Shown here: one piece after another, positions 1 through 8,455 of the stretch
Position numbering within the stretch: position 1 is the first letter of the stretch
Layout of the letters: each line of letters starts with the position of its first letter
Assembly: GCF_026427355.1 (NCBI RefSeq)
Contig: NZ_CP102664.1
Span: 2,294,001-2,358,000, forward strand
Reading direction: 5' to 3'
Length of the DNA: 64,000 nucleotides
Origin: Sphingobium sp. JS3065
Lineage (GTDB): Bacteria > Pseudomonadota > Alphaproteobacteria > Sphingomonadales > Sphingomonadaceae
Made by a program: the position numbers and the translations under genes
The notes under the pieces: model-generated
Seen by the model: the letters and a program-made list of their open reading frames with translations, nothing else
Told to the model about the DNA's origin: nothing
Database searches by the model: none

Positions 1-445
1 CCTCCACCGCGCCGTCGATGAACAGCACATCATAGGGCGCGCCGGCAGCCGCACCGGCGTTCAGCGGGCCGCGAACGACCGTCACGCCGGGGACCGCGAT
101 GTCCGCGCCGCCCTCTTCCTCGACCGCCGTCACCTGCGCGCCCAGCGCCGCGAGCAGCGCCGCGCCATAGCCGGTGGCCGCGCCGATCAGCAGCACCTTG
201 TCGCCCTGCGCGATCTGCGCTTCCTTGAGCAGGCGGCCCGTCACCAGCGGCGGATTGAGCGCACGGCCGTTCGCCAGCGGAATCGGCCGGTCGACATAGG
301 CCATGGCGCGCCGCTCGACCGGCACGAAATCCTCGCGCGCGACATGGGCCATCGCCGCGATCACGCGCTGATCATCCACATCGCTGGTGCGAAGCTGGCT
401 TTCGACCATGGCGGCCCGCATCGATGAAAAATTCTGCTCCGTCAC
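1..445 (-). CDS. pcm: Protein-L-isoaspartate O-methyltransferase family protein, 5' part (3' end outside window)
   Basis: Reading from a GTG at 445 the frame stays open to the window edge (148 codons). A GAGGA ribosome site lies 7-9 nt upstream of the GTG. Residues about 84-95 form a glycine-rich SAM-binding motif (VLLIGAATGYGAAL), and the NPPLVTG stretch near residue 64 corresponds to the substrate-side segment of the PCMT fold. The family uses S-adenosylmethionine to methylate isoaspartyl residues in damaged proteins in the cytosol. In sphingomonads this short form often precedes a TolC-like gene, but the next gene lies outside the window. The family call is good; activity cannot be judged from the fragment. 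Confidence 0.8.
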   Translation of the reverse strand, partial: MTEQNFSSMRAAMVESQLRTSDVDDQRVIAAMAHVAREDFVPVERRAMAYVDRPIPLANGRALNPPLVTGRLLKEAQIAQGDKVLLIGAATGYGAALLAALGAQVTAVEEEGGADIAVPGVTVVRGPLNAGAAAGAPYDVLFIDGAVE

Positions 446-478
446 GACAATTCCTCGAATGGGATAGCTTATAGAAGT

Positions 479-502
479 GCTGTATTATGAAAGCAATACA
501 GC
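479..502. promoter_or_regulatory. Perfect 8-bp inverted repeat upstream of pcm
   Basis: Half-sites GCTGTATT (479-486) and AATACAGC (495-502) are perfect complements separated by 8 nt. They lie 34-57 nt upstream of the GTG start of the minus-strand methyltransferase gene. The position suits an operator or promoter-proximal dyad. No T-run follows, so a terminator is unlikely. The cognate regulator is unknown. Confidence 0.4.
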
Positions 503-645
503 AAAACCCGTATCGGACCTCTAAATCAGCGGACAGGCCACGCCAAGCGGCTTTGCGCGCTCAAGCGCCAGAATCTTGCCCGACAATATCACAGCGCTGC
601 TTGACTTTGCATCAAAAGCCGCACATTTGCGGCCACCCACGCCGA

Positions 646-719
646 GGCCCGATGGCGGAGTGGTGACGCAGCGGACTGCAAATCCGTATACGCCGGTTCG
701 ATTCCGGCTCGGGCCTCCA
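646..719 (+). tRNA. tRNA-Cys (anticodon GCA)
   Basis: The acceptor 5' strand GGCCCGA (646-652) pairs with TCGGGCC, followed by U73 and an encoded CCA (717-719). The anticodon stem GCGGA/TCCGT surrounds a loop with GCA at 678-680, and the T-arm contains GGTTCGATTCC. Length is 74 nt. Its 3' half is the probable integration site of the island that follows. Confidence 0.96.
697..711 (+). repeat. Attachment-site-like core, tRNA-proximal copy
   Basis: TTCGATTCCGGCTCG in the T-arm/acceptor part of tRNA-Cys is repeated exactly in the same orientation at 13548-13562. The integrase gene lies directly beside this copy, as expected for a tRNA-targeting integrative element. Confidence 0.65.
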
Positions 720-733
720 TTCCTTTCAGATAA

Positions 734-1672
734 TCAGCCATTTTCAGTCCTTTGCGCTGATTTGGCGTCTAACCTTGGATTAGGGTTAGACATTTCCCAC
801 TCGGCAAGGCGCTTGATTGCGCCCTCCGCGAGACGTTCCTGATTGGCCGCTTCGGTGTAACGCGCGACCTCATCATCCTTTGAATGGCCGCTGACCGACT
901 TCATGGTCTTGTTCGGCATTTCCAGTTCCGCCATGCGCCGCATCGTTGCCTTACGCAGCCCATGGGCCGTGCAGCGCGGCAGACCAGCGGCGTTGCACTG
1001 CTCGCGGAACCAGCCTCCGAACCCCTTGACGGAAAAGGACTTGCCCCACTCCGTAACGAGAAAGCACAAAGCATCGCTCGCCGGCATGGCATCGATCGCC
1101 GCCGCGAGTTGTGGGGCAATAGGCAAATGCAGTAGCTTGCCGGTTTTCGTCTGCCGGATCGCAAACTTGCCTGCTTTGATATGCTGTCGGCCAAGATGGA
1201 TAGCATCCACCTTACGCTGATCTGTCCAGAGCATTAGTTCCATGGCGAGACGCTGCTTCGTCCCTTGCGGCCAACGTGCGCGGTATGCGGCGATGTCAGT
1301 CTCGGTCCAAGTATAGAAGCCCGAGGACCGTTCACCTGGCGCAACCTGCACAGTCTGAGAATCGTCCACCGGGTTGGTGGTGATCCAACCCAGTTTGCGT
1401 GCGAATGCGAAGAAACGCCGCAGTTCCTTATGCAGTTTGCGAGCAGCCTCGATCCCCCCGAATTTGCGGCCCTTTTCATCCACCGTCTTGTTCCGCGCCT
1501 TGGCGATGATCGCGTCAATATGATCGAAGCGAATACCTTTGACGGGCCTCTCCTCCCTGCCCTCAGCAAATCGCTCCAGAATCTGCCGCACTTTCGTTTG
1601 CGTCACCTCGCTCGGGCCAAGCCGCTCCGGCACAGCAGAGGTGGCCGGGTTGGTCTGAACGGCGATCGGCAT
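734..1672 (-). pseudogene. Tyrosine recombinase/integrase, N-terminus lost
   Basis: The C-terminal 312 residues of a phage/ICE-type tyrosine integrase remain. Part of the core-binding domain is followed by the catalytic domain. The first catalytic Arg lies in DQRKVD, the H-x-x-R box is HGLRKA, a second His follows in SGHSKD, and the nucleophile Tyr lies in VARYTEA. The C-terminal tail ends beside tRNA-Cys. The reading frame continues into the IS3-like element at about 1673, so the arm-binding N-terminus is missing. An ATG at 1672 exists but has no evident ribosome site. The catalytic half looks intact, but an active enzyme is unlikely. Confidence 0.85.
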
Positions 1673-1710
1673 TGGATAAGTGGACCGTCTGCCGATTGTT
1701 TGCTCGCACT

Positions 1711-1770
1711 GCCGATATGGGGCGTCATGCAGGAGGGCGTAGCCCGACCGGAGTGACGCCCCATATCGGC
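1711..1770. repeat. 17-bp perfect inverted repeat inside the IS3 end
   Basis: GCCGATATGGGGCGTCA (1711-1727) and its exact complement (1754-1770) are separated by 26 nt. They lie between the transposase stop codon and the left end of the IS. It could form a strong hairpin that blocks readthrough transcription or folds the element end. Confidence 0.7.
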
Positions 1771-1778
1771 GGCCAAAT

Positions 1779-2606
1779 TCATGCTGCCATCGCCACGGGC
1801 AGGTTGTCAAAATATGCCTGGTCCGGGGTCTTGGCGCTAAGGCTCGAATGCGGCCTCTTCGCGTTGTAAAAGCTCAGATAACGACCGATCGATCCCCGGG
1901 CTTCGCTGACCCCGCCGTAGGCGTGCAGATAAACCTCCTCGTATTTCACCGAGCGCCACAGGCGCTCGACCACCACATTGTCGCGCCATGCGCCCCGCCC
2001 GTCCATGCTGATGGCGATTTTCTCCCGGTGCAGCACGCTTGTGAAGGCGAGCGAAGTGAACTGACTGCCCTGGTCGGTGTTGAGAATCTCCGGTTTTCCG
2101 AAGCGCGCGAGCGCTTCCTCCAATGCCTCGACACAGAAGTCGGCCTCCATCGTGATCGACACCCGCCAGGCCAGGACCTTCCGGCTGAACCAGTCAACGA
2201 TGGCCACGAGATAGACGAACCCCCTCGCCATCGGGATGTAGCTGATGTCAGTCGCCCAGACCTGGTTGGGCCGCACAATCGGCAGTTTGCGCAGCAGGTA
2301 GGGGTAAATCTTGTGCCCTGGTGTCGGCTTCGATGTGTTCGGGCGACGGTAACTCGCTTCGATCGCCATCTTCTTCATCAGCGTGGCGACATGCTGGCGG
2401 CCGATCTCGATGCCTTCCTGCCGCAGCAGATCGCGCAGCATCCGACTGCCCGCGAATGGAAATTCCAGGTGTAGTTCGTCGATGCGCCGCATGATCGTCA
2501 GATCAGCCGCCGAAACCGGCCTGGGCAGGTAATAGACGCTGCCCCGGCTGATCCCAAGTGTCCGGGCCTGCCGCGCGAGCGGCAAGCTGTGCGATCGATC
2601 GATCAT
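1779..2606 (-). CDS. IS3-family transposase OrfB (DDE integrase domain)
   Basis: The 275-residue frame has an HTH_21-type N-terminus and a retroviral-integrase-like core. The catalytic triad is visible: Asp in VWATDISYI, Asp in LNTDQGSQF and Glu in VVVERLWRS, with the final D-to-E spacing typical of IS3. The ATG at 2606 overlaps the stop of OrfA (ATGA). A run of T residues in the OrfA message upstream could allow the programmed frameshift common in this family. The product cuts and joins the IS ends. It looks full length, but the left IS end is doubtful. Confidence 0.9.
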   Translation of the reverse strand: MIDRSHSLPLARQARTLGISRGSVYYLPRPVSAADLTIMRRIDELHLEFPFAGSRMLRDLLRQEGIEIGRQHVATLMKKMAIEASYRRPNTSKPTPGHKIYPYLLRKLPIVRPNQVWATDISYIPMARGFVYLVAIVDWFSRKVLAWRVSITMEADFCVEALEEALARFGKPEILNTDQGSQFTSLAFTSVLHREKIAISMDGRGAWRDNVVVERLWRSVKYEEVYLHAYGGVSEARGSIGRYLSFYNAKRPHSSLSAKTPDQAYFDNLPVAMAA

Positions 2607-2917
2607 CGCTTTGCGTTCGGCAACAGACCCGCCTTGCCGAGCGCGCCTGACAAAAAATCGTTCACCAGCGTCAGTTCGCCAATCTTGGCGTGCAGCGTCT
2701 TTACGTCGATCACCGGCTCGGCAGCGTCGTTCCGCGTCTCGCTGCCGAACACACCAGCGGCCCCTTCCAGAAGTTGCCCGCGCCATTGCGTGATCTGGTT
2801 GGGATGCACGTCAAACTGCTGCGCCAACTCGGCCAGCGTCTTCTCGCCCTTCACGGCAGCCAATGCCACCTTCGCCTTGAATGCCGGGCTGTGATTCCGG
2901 CGTGGTCGTTTGCTCAT
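2603..2917 (-). CDS. IS3-family transposase OrfA (HTH_Tnp_1)
   Basis: This 104-residue protein starts at ATG 2917. It has the family's helix-turn-helix (RNHSPAFKAKVALAA, then LAELAQQFDVHPNQITQW) and a C-terminal leucine-rich part for dimerisation. It binds the IS ends and acts with OrfB, whose frame it overlaps by 4 nt. The length is normal for OrfA of this group. Confidence 0.88.
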   Translation of the reverse strand: MSKRPRRNHSPAFKAKVALAAVKGEKTLAELAQQFDVHPNQITQWRGQLLEGAAGVFGSETRNDAAEPVIDVKTLHAKIGELTLVNDFLSGALGKAGLLPNAKR

Positions 2918-2983
2918 CTCTGCTCCTGTCTCGCGGCTACTCTGGCCGCCGTCAGGCAGAAAATCCACTTATCCCACTGTCCA

Positions 2984-3046
2984 ATTTTGCCAGGCCACCT
3001 CTATTCGGTCCGGCGCGCCATAAGCGGACATGTCATCGTGGTTCAT
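2984..3046 (-). pseudogene. 5' stub of a small gene cut by IS3 (possibly isoprenylcysteine methyltransferase family)
   Basis: An ATG at 3046 overlaps the stop of the DUF2933 gene (ATGA). It begins a frame reading [10 protein letters not shown], and after about ten codons the sequence no longer resembles a protein and runs into the IS. In sphingomonads a methyltransferase-like membrane protein starting in this way often follows DUF2933 in metal-resistance clusters. That identity is from memory and only tentative. Confidence 0.35.
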
Positions 3047-3345
3047 GACAACGTTCCTTGTGACGGCGGTTGCATCCAACCGCCTTCAGGTTGTGCGGTG
3101 TCGGTCGCGGAGCCATCGTGCTTGTGTCCATGACCGTGCATGAAGAAGTGCATTCCCAGGCAAAGCGCCAGCGACAGCAGCAGTGGCAGAAATCCGACCA
3201 GATGGGCGCGGTGCTCGGTGACGAGATAATAGCCGCCAATCAAAAGGAACCCGATCAAGACGATATTGGCGCGCCGCGGCGCCCTGTTCCTGTGATGGTG
3301 CGTATCGGTGTCGCTCAGAGCTACGATCCTGCCCTCCTGCAACAA
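3043..3345 (-). CDS. DUF2933 small membrane protein of the copper cluster
   Basis: About 100 residues: a His-rich N-terminus (THHHRNR), a transmembrane segment ([14 protein letters not shown]), a second one ([18 protein letters not shown]) and a His-rich tail (HGHGHKH). This matches the DUF2933 pattern found beside copper efflux genes; its biochemical role is unknown. The start is unclear. The frame can begin at TTG 3345, and no good ATG exists, so initiation nearer the SDTDTHHH segment is possible. The gene is divergent from the Cu-ATPase gene. It was probably co-transcribed with the gene downstream that the IS destroyed. Confidence 0.7.
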   Translation of the reverse strand: MLQEGRIVALSDTDTHHHRNRAPRRANIVLIGFLLIGGYYLVTEHRAHLVGFLPLLLSLALCLGMHFFMHGHGHKHDGSATDTAQPEGGWMQPPSQGTLS

Positions 3346-3406
3346 GGCATATCGTGAAGGTTACAGCTGCCCTTTACGTATTGATACCAAGTGCCGGGTA
3401 AGGCCC

Positions 3407-3439
3407 TTGACCTTAGCACGATGTCAGACCCCATATGAT
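3407..3439 (+). promoter_or_regulatory. Candidate CueR/MerR-type promoter of the copper ATPase
   Basis: A -35-like TTGACC (3407-3412) is followed after an over-long spacer by CATATG/TATGAT (3432-3439). The spacing of 19-21 nt, rather than 17, is the signature of MerR-family activated promoters. Short dyad arms TGAC (3408-3411) and GTCA (3423-3426) lie inside the spacer. The CueR-like regulator encoded at the operon end is the obvious ligand. Inferred from spacing only. Confidence 0.45.
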
Positions 3440-3463
3440 GAAGCGTCGATCAGGAGCACTGCG

Positions 3464-5806
3464 ATGACGTACGCCGAACATCATGCACATAACCATGCAC
3501 GTCATGCCCAAGGGGGCGAAGTGAAGGATCCGGTCTGCGGGATGACCGTTGATCCGGAGACAACGGCCCACCATGCGGTACATGGCGGAACGACCTATGA
3601 ATTCTGCAGCTCAGGCTGCCGCAGCAAGTTCGTTGCCGATCCCGACCGCTACCTCGTTCCCGCCGCGCCTGCCGTATCGGAACCAGCCCCCGGTACGATC
3701 TGGACTTGCCCGATGCATCCGGAGATTCGCCAGGATCACCCGGGTAGCTGCCCGATCTGCGGCATGGCGCTGGAGCCTTTGACCGTTACCGCCGAAAGCG
3801 GCCCCAGTCCTGAGCTTGCGGATATGACACGACGCTTCTGGATCGGCCTTGTGCTGGCACTGCCGGTGCTCGTCCTTGAAATGGGCGGTCATATCTTCCC
3901 GGCAATTCATCACGTCGTGCCGATGCGGATCGCGATCTGGATTCAGCTCGTGCTGGCAACCCCGGTGGTCCTTTGGGCGGGGTGGCCATTCTTTGAGCGC
4001 GGCTGGGCCTCGGTGCGGACGCGCAACCTCAACATGTTCACCCTGATCGCGATGGGAACCGGGATCGCCTGGGCCTACAGCATGGTCGCAGCGCTAGCGC
4101 CGGGCGTCTTTCCGCCCGCCTTCCGTTCGGCCGATGGTACGGTTGCGATCTATTTTGAAGCCGCCGCAGTCATCACCATATTGGTGCTACTCGGCCAGGT
4201 ACTTGAGTTGCGCGCCCGCGAGCGGACGTCGGGTGCGATCAAGGCGCTGCTCAACCTCGCGCCCAAGACCGCGCGGCGCATCGACGCGAACGGCAGCGAC
4301 GAAGAGGTTGGCCTCGACCAGATCGTCGTCGGCGATCGGCTGCGGGTTCGCCCAGGCGAGAAGGTGCCGGTCGACGGCGTGGTCGAGGACGGTCGCTCTT
4401 CGCTCGACGAGTCCATGGTCACCGGCGAATCGATGCCGACGACGAAAGCACTCGGCGACAAGGTGATCGGCGGGACGCTCAACCAGACCGGCGCGCTCAT
4501 CATCAGGGCCGACAAGGTCGGTCGCGACACGATGCTCGCCCGGATCGTCCAGATGGTCGCCGCCGCGCAGCGGTCGCGCGCGCCGATCCAGCGCATGGCC
4601 GATCAGGTCTCGGGCTGGTTCGTGCCGGTGGTGCTGGCGATCGCGGTGCTCGCCTTCGCGGGCTGGGCGATCTGGGGCCCTGAGCCTCGCTTCGCCTATG
4701 GGCTGGTCGCTGCAGTGGCGGTGCTGATCATCGCCTGCCCCTGTGCGCTGGGTCTCGCTACGCCGATGTCGATCATGGTCGGCGTCGGCCGGGGGGCCGG
4801 TCTCGGTGTCCTCATCAAGAATGCCGAGGCGCTCGAGCGGATGGAGAAGATCGATACGCTGGTCGTCGACAAGACCGGCACGCTGACCGAAGGCCACCCA
4901 TCGGTCACGAAGATCGTGGCTGGTCCGGGGTTCACCGAGGACGAGGTGCTGCGCCTCGCGGCAGCCGTGGAGCGTGCCTCCGAGCATCCGCTCGCCCGCG
5001 CGATCGTCGAGGCAGCGGGCCGCCGCAAGATCGCGATTCCGGAGGTTGCGGACTTCGACTCCCCGACGGGCAAGGGTGCGCTCGGCACCGTGGAAGGCAA
5101 GCGCGTGCTGCTTGGCAACACCGCCTTTCTCAAGGAGCACGGGGTCGATACCGCGGCGCTAGCCGTGCCGGCCGACGAACTGCGGCGCGACGGGGCGACC
5201 GCGATATTCGCCGGGATCGACGGTATCGTCGCAGGCGTGCTCGCCATCGCCGACCCGATCAAGAAGACGACGCCCGAAGCGCTCGCCGGCCTGCGGGCCG
5301 AGGGCATCCGCGTCGTGATGCTGACCGGCGACAACCGCACGACGGCCGAAGCGGTTGCCCGGACGCTCGGCATAGACGAGGTCGAGGCCGAGGTGCTGCC
5401 CGATCAGAAGAGTGCCGTCGTCGAGCGGCTGAAGCGCGAAGGCCGCATCGTCGCGATGGCTGGCGACGGGGTTAACGACGCACCCGCGCTCGCCGCCGCC
5501 GAGGTCGGGATCGCGATGGGATCGGGCACCGACGTCGCGATCGAGAGCGCCGGCATTACGCTATTAAAAGGCGACCTGATGGGGATCGTGCGGGCGCGCC
5601 GGCTCAGTCAGGCGACCATGTCCAACATCCGCCAGAACCTCGTCTTCGCCTTCATCTACAATGCGGCCGGCATTCCGGTCGCGGCGGGGCTGCTCTATCC
5701 GCTGTTCGGCATCCTGCTGTCGCCGATGATCGCCGCAGCCGCGATGGCACTCTCATCGGTCAGCGTCGTCACCAATGCGCTCAGGCTCAACCGGCAATCG
5801 CTATGA
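3464..5806 (+). CDS. copA: Cu+-exporting P1B-type ATPase with YHS and heavy-metal-binding modules
   Basis: The chosen ATG at 3464 has AGGAG 7 nt upstream and gives 780 residues. Order: His-rich start, YHS domain ([11 protein letters not shown], about residue 20), a CPMHPE/CPICGM heavy-metal-binding domain (about 82-105), then the ATPase core. The core has the VTGES actuator motif, the CPC metal site at 425-427, DKTGT with phosphorylated Asp469, the SEHPLA HP motif and GDGVND at about 667. The CPC and HP motifs indicate Cu+ or Ag+ export across the inner membrane. No classical GMxCxxC domain is present; the YHS and CPMHP modules replace it. The stop overlaps the regulator start by 4 nt. Confidence 0.95.
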   Translation: MTYAEHHAHNHARHAQGGEVKDPVCGMTVDPETTAHHAVHGGTTYEFCSSGCRSKFVADPDRYLVPAAPAVSEPAPGTIWTCPMHPEIRQDHPGSCPICGMALEPLTVTAESGPSPELADMTRRFWIGLVLALPVLVLEMGGHIFPAIHHVVPMRIAIWIQLVLATPVVLWAGWPFFERGWASVRTRNLNMFTLIAMGTGIAWAYSMVAALAPGVFPPAFRSADGTVAIYFEAAAVITILVLLGQVLELRARERTSGAIKALLNLAPKTARRIDANGSDEEVGLDQIVVGDRLRVRPGEKVPVDGVVEDGRSSLDESMVTGESMPTTKALGDKVIGGTLNQTGALIIRADKVGRDTMLARIVQMVAAAQRSRAPIQRMADQVSGWFVPVVLAIAVLAFAGWAIWGPEPRFAYGLVAAVAVLIIACPCALGLATPMSIMVGVGRGAGLGVLIKNAEALERMEKIDTLVVDKTGTLTEGHPSVTKIVAGPGFTEDEVLRLAAAVERASEHPLARAIVEAAGRRKIAIPEVADFDSPTGKGALGTVEGKRVLLGNTAFLKEHGVDTAALAVPADELRRDGATAIFAGIDGIVAGVLAIADPIKKTTPEALAGLRAEGIRVVMLTGDNRTTAEAVARTLGIDEVEAEVLPDQKSAVVERLKREGRIVAMAGDGVNDAPALAAAEVGIAMGSGTDVAIESAGITLLKGDLMGIVRARRLSQATMSNIRQNLVFAFIYNAAGIPVAAGLLYPLFGILLSPMIAAAAMALSSVSVVTNALRLNRQSL

Positions 5807-6189
5807 ACATAGGCCAGGCTTCGAAGGCGAGTGGGGTCTCGCAGCGGATGATCCGCCACTATGAGAAAATCGGCCTGATCCCCGCCGCTGCGCGCCGTGA
5901 CAGCGGCTATCGCGATTATGGCGATACCGACGTCCACCGACTGCGCTTCATCGCCAACGCTCGCGATCTGGGATTCCCGATCGAGGAAATCCGGACTCTT
6001 CTCGACCTATGGGCCGATCGTCGTCGAGCCAGTAGCGAGGTAAAGGCCATGGCACAGGCCCGTGCTGATGATCTTGGCCGAAAGGCCGCCGCGCTGCAGG
6101 CAATGCGCAGCACGTTGCTTGCATTAGCGGCTCACTGCATCGGCGACAAGCGGCCCGACTGCCCGATCCTCGATGAGCTCGAGCGTTAG
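5803..6189 (+). CDS. cueR: CueR-like copper-responsive MerR-family regulator
   Basis: This 128-residue protein has an N-terminal winged HTH ([26 protein letters not shown]), a dimerisation helix, and Cys112 and Cys120 in a C-x7-C metal loop (CIGDKRPDC). Those positions are the same as in E. coli CueR and define a monovalent Cu/Ag/Au sensor. Its ATG overlaps the ATPase stop (ATGA), so the two are translationally coupled, and it probably activates the promoter upstream of the ATPase. Length and motifs are complete. Confidence 0.93.
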   Translation: MNIGQASKASGVSQRMIRHYEKIGLIPAAARRDSGYRDYGDTDVHRLRFIANARDLGFPIEEIRTLLDLWADRRRASSEVKAMAQARADDLGRKAAALQAMRSTLLALAAHCIGDKRPDCPILDELER

Positions 6190-6285
6190 TATTGGGTGGC
6201 CCATCTATGGCGCCTCATGCGCTTACTGGGTGCCCGTTTGGCCAACTCGTCCCCACCGCTATCTCGCTTCCGCCATAGATGGCCT

Positions 6286-6845
6286 TCACGGTGCCACGGG
6301 GGACAGTGCTGAGCGATGCCAGCTTCCAGCTGCGCCTCCGCCAAAGATCTGGCTCATCTGACCGCCAAGCACGGTCCGACTTTCATCCAGCCTGCTGATC
6401 GACAGCGAAATTGACGTGTCGCGACGGCGCACGGCGACCCCGGTCCCGGCAAGAGTGGTTGCGCCGATCGGCTGGAAGGCGCGCGCGATATTCAGCCGCC
6501 CCTTGCCGAAGGTCGCGTCGGTGCCCGCGCCCCCCAGGTCATCGGCGGTGCGGAACAGGATATCGATGATCTGCGTGCTGGTCAGATTGGGAAAGGCCTG
6601 CGCCATCAACGCGACCGCGCCCGAAATCACCGGTGCCGAAAAGCTCGTGCCCGAATAGAGATAGGCAGCACCATCCTGGTTGATGGTCCTGTCGCGATAG
6701 CCTAGCGCCGTCAGATAGCGATCAGCCCCGGCGCCAGCGCGGTTCGAAAAGGTTGAGATCTGATTGAGGTCAGTGCCGCCCTTGCCGTCGTCGATCCCGA
6801 CTGAACCGGCGATGATGACGTTGCCGCGAAAAAGCGGACTTCGCC
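6286..6845 (-). pseudogene. Subtilase (S8) autotransporter fragment
   Basis: The minus strand reads without interruption through a stretch resembling the C-terminal half of a serine autotransporter protease. It includes GNVIIAGSVGIDD, then GTSFSAPVISGAVALM carrying the catalytic Ser, then the passenger-linker-like FGKGRLNIARAFQPIGATTLAGTG. There is no Asp or His catalytic region upstream (a stop precedes about 6861) and no beta-barrel domain downstream. The frame ends at 6286 after non-homologous sequence. It is therefore an internal fragment of a gene once over 2 kb long. The preceding 96 nt (6190-6285) show nothing recognisable. Confidence 0.75.
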
Positions 6846-7125
6846 AGCGACGGTAACATCACGTTAAGCTTCATACCTGCACAGCGGGGGGAACCGGCAT
6901 ATTTCTAGAATGTTACTGGCCGGACAGGGGTGATAATAGAGGAGAGTCGTGATGACGAAAACTGCAATCCCCATGATTTCAGCGCTGGCTCTGGTCGCGA
7001 GCATGGCAAGCGCCCAGACGGCTGACACGAGTGCCGACCAGAACTCCAGTTTCGGCGCAGAGGTATCGACGATGGCCAAGGCGCAGCGCGATTCCGACCA
7101 GAAAGGGATCGGCGCAGATGTCTCA

Positions 7126-8056
7126 GTGTCCGATTCAGAAGTTTATCAAGCATAGCAATACCTTGCGGTTCGTCGAGTGACCATGCGTATGGAGGCAATG
7201 AGGGTCCAAGCAGTTGATGAGGCGATGGATGCCTCCCAGTCTTTGGCGAGGCGACGACATCTGCCGAGCCATGCGAAAGTGCGCTCGACCACCCACCGGC
7301 GGGGTAGGACATGGAAGCCCTTGGCAGCGTCGGACCGCTTGATGATTTCGACAGTCCACTTTCCCATCGAGGCCAGTGCGTCTCTGAGTTTGTCCCCTGC
7401 ATAGCCGCCGTCTGCGAAGACGTGTCGTAGCCAAGGAAAGCGTTGGCGCACTGCTTTGAGGACATCGACGGCACCGTCCCGGTCCTGGATGTCTGCGGCA
7501 TGGACCAGGATGAAGATCAGAAAGCCGCAAGTGTCAGTGAGGATATGGCGCTTCCTTCCCTTGATCTTCTTGCCTGCATCATAGCCCGTGGGGCCGCCGG
7601 ATTCTGTGGTCTTCACACTCTGGCTGTCAATCACCCCAGCGCTGGGCGAGGCGTCGCGTCCCTCGATCTCACGCAGGTTCATCACCAGAACCGTGTTGAT
7701 CGCCTCGAACAATCCAGCATTGCGCCAGGCGTAGAAATAGCGCCGCACCGTCGAGACCGGCGGGAAGCATTTGGGCAGCATGCGCCACGCACACCCGCCC
7801 CCGGCAAGATAGAGCAGCGCATTCAACAATTCCCGCATGTCGGTCGTTCGGCGGCGACCGCCGGATTTGGCTGGAGGAATAAAAGGCGAAACCAACGCCC
7901 ATTCCCGATCCGTCATATCGGTTGGATATCTCAATCCTTCCCGGCTATGCTCCCGCCGGGCAATACCAGTCCATGCCATGGGGCACTCCATCTCTTCGCA
8001 AGGACGGCGTGAATCACAACAGGCTGGTATTGCTCAACAACTTTCGGATCTGGCTC
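7126..8056 (-). mobile_element. IS5-family insertion sequence (931 bp) with 3-bp target duplication
   Basis: Both ends begin with G and match imperfectly over about 30 nt: GTGTCCGATTCAGAAGTT on the left and GAGCCAGATCCGAAAGTT on the right, each reaching AGCA-ATACC inward. TCA flanks the element on both sides (7123-7125 and 8057-8059). A TNA duplication is typical of the IS1031-like branch of IS5. The single transposase gene is intact and the interrupted host frame is otherwise undamaged, so the insertion looks recent. Confidence 0.85.
7146..7979 (-). CDS. IS5-family DDE transposase
   Basis: The 277-residue frame runs from ATG 7979. The N-terminus (LTDREW-type: YPTDMTDREWALVSPFIPP) is the DUF4096 module of IS5-like transposases, followed by the DDE domain. 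Catalytic residues are Asp in GVIDSQSVK, Asp in HVFADGGYAG and Glu in WVVERTFAWLGRCRR. It catalyses cut-and-paste movement of the 931-bp element. A second in-frame ATG lies 12 nt upstream at 7991; the shorter start fits the usual length better. No frameshift is seen. Confidence 0.92.
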   Translation of the reverse strand: MAWTGIARREHSREGLRYPTDMTDREWALVSPFIPPAKSGGRRRTTDMRELLNALLYLAGGGCAWRMLPKCFPPVSTVRRYFYAWRNAGLFEAINTVLVMNLREIEGRDASPSAGVIDSQSVKTTESGGPTGYDAGKKIKGRKRHILTDTCGFLIFILVHAADIQDRDGAVDVLKAVRQRFPWLRHVFADGGYAGDKLRDALASMGKWTVEIIKRSDAAKGFHVLPRRWVVERTFAWLGRCRRLAKDWEASIASSTAWTLIASIRMVTRRTARYCYA

Positions 8057-8287
8057 TCAGCAAAGGCACATGCTCGCAATGACGCCCGTGCTCTGGCTCG
8101 TAGTCAGGACGATACCGACGATACCACGACGGACGATACGGCTGACGCAACCGCCGACACCTCCACAACAGCTGGCGACACTGCCCGGTCGGCAAAGGCT
8201 GACGCGGCGGCTGTGGCGGCCGCGAAGGGCGCCAACTCGGCAATCAAGGACGGCACGGGTGCCGTGGCTGACCTGCGCGCCGCTCGG

Positions 8288-8455
8288 TCTAGCAGCACCG
8301 ACGTTCGGGGATCAGCAGCGGAGGCTCGCCTTAACGCTGCCGCCGCTCGGTCTGCAGCCGCAGAAGTGCGGACGAGCGCACAGGAATCCCGCAGCAACGC
8401 GGCGGCTGTTCGGGAAAATGCCACCGCCATACGCGATGCTGTCCGTGCCGCGCGC
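8288..8455 (+). repeat. Eight tandem 7-residue (21-nt) repeats ending in Arg
   Basis: In the frame of the split secreted gene, successive units read SSSTDVR, GSAAEAR, LNAAAAR, SAAAEVR, TSAQESR, SNAAAVR, ENATAIR and DAVRAAR. Arg is fixed at position 7 and Ala dominates the rest. The DNA copies are diverged, so selection at the protein level is more likely than recent slippage. Confidence 0.85.

Larger units (their letters stand above)
1673..2983 (-). mobile_element. IS3-family insertion sequence
   Basis: Two overlapping transposase frames are flanked by related ends. The right end read inward contains GGATAAGTGGA, then 4 nt, then CTGCC (complement of 2955-2974). The left end has the same pattern from 1674. 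The right side extends about 9 bp further out (TGGACAGTG) with no counterpart on the left, so the left tip may be missing. No direct target duplication flanks the element. Different broken genes lie on the two sides, which points to a deletion next to the IS. Confidence 0.75.

Noticed and set aside
1265..1756. Plus-strand frame opposite the integrase
   Set aside because: It crosses the IS junction and opposes a recognisable tyrosine recombinase catalytic domain.
8288..8455. 21-nt periodic sequence considered as CRISPR-like or VNTR
   Set aside because: Unit DNA sequences are diverged while the protein pattern is kept, and there are no spacers; it is coding repetition.
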